Below are positions 4,956 through 6,448 of a stretch of 6,448 bases of DNA, piece after piece. The notes beneath the pieces were generated by a model. The model ran no database searches. It was given only the letters and a program-made list of their open reading frames with translations, and had not been told where the DNA came from. Numbering within the stretch: position 1 is the stretch's first letter; each line of letters opens with the position of its first letter. Source of the stretch: an uncultured bacterium (GTDB taxonomy: Bacteria; Bacillota; Clostridia; TANB77; CAG-508). Where the stretch lies: positions 1 through 6,448 of the forward strand of contig CAJMQM010000047.1 of assembly GCA_905215615.1 (NCBI GenBank). The letters run 5' to 3'. Both the position numbers and the translations under genes were made by a program.

Positions 4956-5414
4956 ATGGAATTAATAAAAAATATTTTCTTTAATACAGATAAATTAGTT
5001 GAAAATTCAAAAGTGAAAATTTCATATGCAGGCAAACTTTTTCAAGATAACTGTGAGGAAGTTTATATTCATTATGGATTTGGTTTAAACTGGGATAATA
5101 TCGGTGAAATTAAAATGGAAAAAACTGAACTTGGCTTTCAGGCTGAAGTTGAGCTAATTTCTAGTGAAACTTTTAATTTCTGTTTTAGAAATTCTAAAAA
5201 TGAATGGGATAATAATGGTGGTCAAAACTATGTCTTTCCTATTGAAAAAGTAGAACTTGCTTTAGTTGTAAAAGAAAAATCATTCTTAGATGCTCCTAGA
5301 AAATTAAGAAAGTCATATATTTGGAGTAAAAAAGTTCGTTTAGCGGTATATAAGCTTATTACATATTTGCCAAAATTGATCTCTGGAAATTATAAAAGAA
5401 AAATAATAGAATAA
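4956..5414 (+). CDS. Stand-alone CBM25/CBM53-type carbohydrate-binding protein
   Basis: The 152-residue product carries one starch/glycogen-type binding module at about residues 17-97. Its signature is EVYIHYGFGLNWDNIGEIKM (35-54) followed by NFCFRNSKNEWDNNGGQNY (74-92). Trp46, Trp84 and neighbouring Tyr/Asn residues sit where CBM25/53 domains place ligand contacts. No hydrolase or synthase domain is attached, and there is no signal peptide, so the protein should be cytoplasmic. It may bind an internal glucan such as glycogen, but that is inference. Residues 108-152 are very basic and form probable amphipathic helices (SYIWSKKVRLAVYKLITYL), which could contact a membrane, nucleic acid or a partner. 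ATG 4956 is preceded by a clear AAGGAG. The gene has its own promoter and ends at a terminator shared with the convergent reductase gene. The fold call is reasonable; the ligand is not proven. Confidence 0.82.
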   Translation: MELIKNIFFNTDKLVENSKVKISYAGKLFQDNCEEVYIHYGFGLNWDNIGEIKMEKTELGFQAEVELISSETFNFCFRNSKNEWDNNGGQNYVFPIEKVELALVVKEKSFLDAPRKLRKSYIWSKKVRLAVYKLITYLPKLISGNYKRKIIE

Positions 5415-5415
5415 T

Positions 5416-5450
5416 AAAAAAATAGCAAGTTAATAACTTGCTATTTTTTT
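5416..5450. terminator. Bidirectional terminator between convergent genes
   Basis: AATAGCAAGTT (5421-5431) pairs with AACTTGCTATT (5435-5445) around a 3-nt loop, flanked by A-runs on the left and T-runs on the right, so a U-tract is available in both directions. It starts 2 bases after the carbohydrate-binding gene's stop, and its right end overlaps the stop codon of the reductase gene (5449-5451). One element ends both transcripts. Confidence 0.9.
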
Positions 5451-6204
5451 ATATATACCAACCACCATTTATAGAAATAATTTGACCTGTTGTGTACTCA
5501 TCTTCAATAAGCCATTTTACGCATTTAGCAATATCTAAAGCTTTTCCTATTTTATTTAATGGTATTTGCTCTTTTATTTGTTCAAGCTCTTCATTCGTTA
5601 AATTTCTATTCATGTCTGTGTCTATTATTCCAGGTGCGATTGCATTTACTCTTATATTTGATGGACCAACTTCTTTTGCTAATGCTTTTGTCATTCCATT
5701 TATTGCAGCTTTAGTTGTTGAATATGCCACTTCACAAGATGCCCCTGTTTCTCCCCAAATAGACGAAATATTTATAATGCATCCTTGTTGTTCTTGTATC
5801 ATATATTTAAGTGCTTGTTGATTACAATAAAATACTGAATTTAAATTTGTATTTATTATTTTTTGCCATTCTTCTTCTGTTACATCAGTAAATAATCCTT
5901 CTTGAGATATTCCTGCATTATTAATTAAAACATCAATTTTATTAAATTTATTTATTGCAAATTGTATCAACTTTTCAGTCTCTTCTCTTTTAGAAACATC
6001 TGCTTTTATTATTTCAATTTCTTTTCCTTGTTCTAATAATTCTTGTTGTATTTTTTCTGCTTGCTCTTTTGAATTATTATAATTTAATACTACTTTATAA
6101 TTTTCATTTGCTAATGTTTTTACTATTTGGGCTCCTATTCCTCTAGAGCCTCCTGTTACAACAACAACTTTATTAACTATACTTTTTTCTCTGTTTTCTT
6201 CCAT
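5449..6204 (-). CDS. ymfI: FabG-like SDR, probable YmfI-type EF-P 5-aminopentanone reductase
   Basis: The 251-residue product is a classical short-chain dehydrogenase/reductase. It shows the NADP(H)-binding TGGSRGIG (17-24), NNAG (95-98), structural Asn120, catalytic Ser148, Tyr161 and Lys165, and PG (191-192). FabG (3-oxoacyl-ACP reductase) is the closest well-known paralogue. The block SSIWGETGASCEVAYS (147-162) and the C-terminal NGGWYI are, as I recall, characteristic of Bacillus YmfI. YmfI reduces the 5-aminopentanone group on the modified lysine of elongation factor P to 5-aminopentanol, supporting translation through polyproline stretches. No fatty-acid synthesis gene is nearby, and the neighbours are tRNA genes, which favours YmfI over FabG. 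ATG 6202-6204 is preceded by AAAGGAG about 12 bases upstream, slightly far; residues 1-10 precede the Rossmann strand and no closer ATG exists. No convincing promoter lies between it and tRNA-Thr, so it may depend partly on tRNA-operon read-through. Confidence 0.85.
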   Translation of the reverse strand: MEENREKSIVNKVVVVTGGSRGIGAQIVKTLANENYKVVLNYNNSKEQAEKIQQELLEQGKEIEIIKADVSKREETEKLIQFAINKFNKIDVLINNAGISQEGLFTDVTEEEWQKIINTNLNSVFYCNQQALKYMIQEQQGCIINISSIWGETGASCEVAYSTTKAAINGMTKALAKEVGPSNIRVNAIAPGIIDTDMNRNLTNEELEQIKEQIPLNKIGKALDIAKCVKWLIEDEYTTGQIISINGGWYI

Positions 6205-6270
6205 GATTTAAATTCGCTCCTTTATACGTTTCAGTCAACGAATGACAATTAGAACATAATAATATGACAA

Positions 6271-6304
6271 AGAACTAGGCAAGTTATACAACAAACCTAG
6301 TTCT
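6271..6304 (-). terminator. Possible weak terminator after the tRNA operon
   Basis: AGAACTAGG (6271-6279) and CCTAGTTCT (6296-6304) form a perfect 9-bp stem with a 16-nt loop, starting 8 bases after the tRNA-Thr CCA end. On the minus strand only TTTG follows, so the U-tract is poor. It may stop only part of the transcription and leave read-through into the reductase gene, or act as a 3'-processing barrier. Confidence 0.5.
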
Positions 6305-6311
6305 AAGTAAT

Positions 6312-6387
<76 letters not shown>

Positions 6388-6395
6388 ATATATAT

Positions 6396-6448
6396 TGGTG
6401 ACCCCGACGGGAATCGAACCCATGTCTCCGCCGTGAAAGGGCGATGTC
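6396..6448 (-). tRNA. tRNA-Glu (anticodon UUC), 5' part outside the window
   Basis: The last 53 bases of a tRNA are visible: the end of the D arm, the anticodon arm with loop CTTTCAC (TTC at 34-36), the T arm with TTCGATT, the acceptor strand CGGGGTC, discriminator A and an encoded CCA (6396-6398). About 22 bases of the 5' end lie beyond the right edge. It precedes tRNA-Thr in a minus-strand operon whose promoter is outside the window. Confidence 0.93.

Noticed and set aside
5492..5821. Plus-strand open frame inside the reductase gene
   Set aside because: Antisense to a well-conserved SDR frame with an intact active site.
6218..6245. TTGTCA-16-TATAAA as a promoter of the reductase gene
   Set aside because: The -10 would overlap the AAAGGAG ribosome site and transcription would start after it, leaving an mRNA without a Shine-Dalgarno sequence.

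Overview
The window is AT-rich DNA (a 300-base sample of rsmA, 1261-1560, is 27% GC) with A/T-ending codons, strong Shine-Dalgarno sites, near-consensus sigma-A promoters with 17-18 bp spacers and CCA-encoding tRNA genes. Together with a VanW/G5 cell-wall protein, a pilin of the 'GITLIALVVTI' type and a YmfI-like reductase, this points to a low-GC Firmicute, most likely an uncultured Clostridia member. That assignment is inference. No phage, transposon, CRISPR array or complete mobile element is visible.

Layout: (1) 1-385, minus: the 5' part of a type IV pilin-like gene running off the left edge, with its own promoter. (2) 489-985, minus: a self-contained unit of promoter, dyad-containing leader, a 106-residue three-helix membrane protein and a strong terminator. 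About 41% GC makes it a compositional outlier next to a tRNA gene, so it is probably acquired. (3) 1018-1237, minus: tRNA-Lys(CUU) with a near-perfect promoter, a 3'-trailer hairpin and a terminator. (4) 1255-2227, minus: rsmA (ksgA) with its own promoter. (5) 2227-4175, minus: a membrane-anchored VanW/G5 cell-wall protein whose terminator abuts the rsmA promoter. (6) 4228-4863, plus: an XRE-S24 (LexA/CI-like) regulator, divergent from the VanW gene. (7) 4885-5414, plus: a small stand-alone CBM25/53-type carbohydrate-binding protein. (8) 5416-5450: a terminator shared by convergent genes. (9) 5449-6204, minus: a short-chain reductase, best read as the YmfI-type EF-P 5-aminopentanone reductase. 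(10) 6271-6448, minus: tRNA-Thr(UGU) and a partial tRNA-Glu(UUC), at the end of a tRNA operon that enters from the right.

Translation is the commonest theme: rsmA methylates 16S rRNA, the YmfI-like enzyme probably matures EF-P, and three tRNA genes are present. The VanW/G5 protein and the pilin act at the cell surface. Almost every gene has its own promoter, so this is a run of single-gene units, not one operon. No gene-free gap exceeds 300 bases; the largest, 855-1113, holds a promoter, two dyads, a terminator and a trailer hairpin. I do not see a convincing new multi-gene system. The best leads are the GC-outlier membrane gene, the S24 regulator with Arg at the expected catalytic Lys, and the pilin lacking Glu5.
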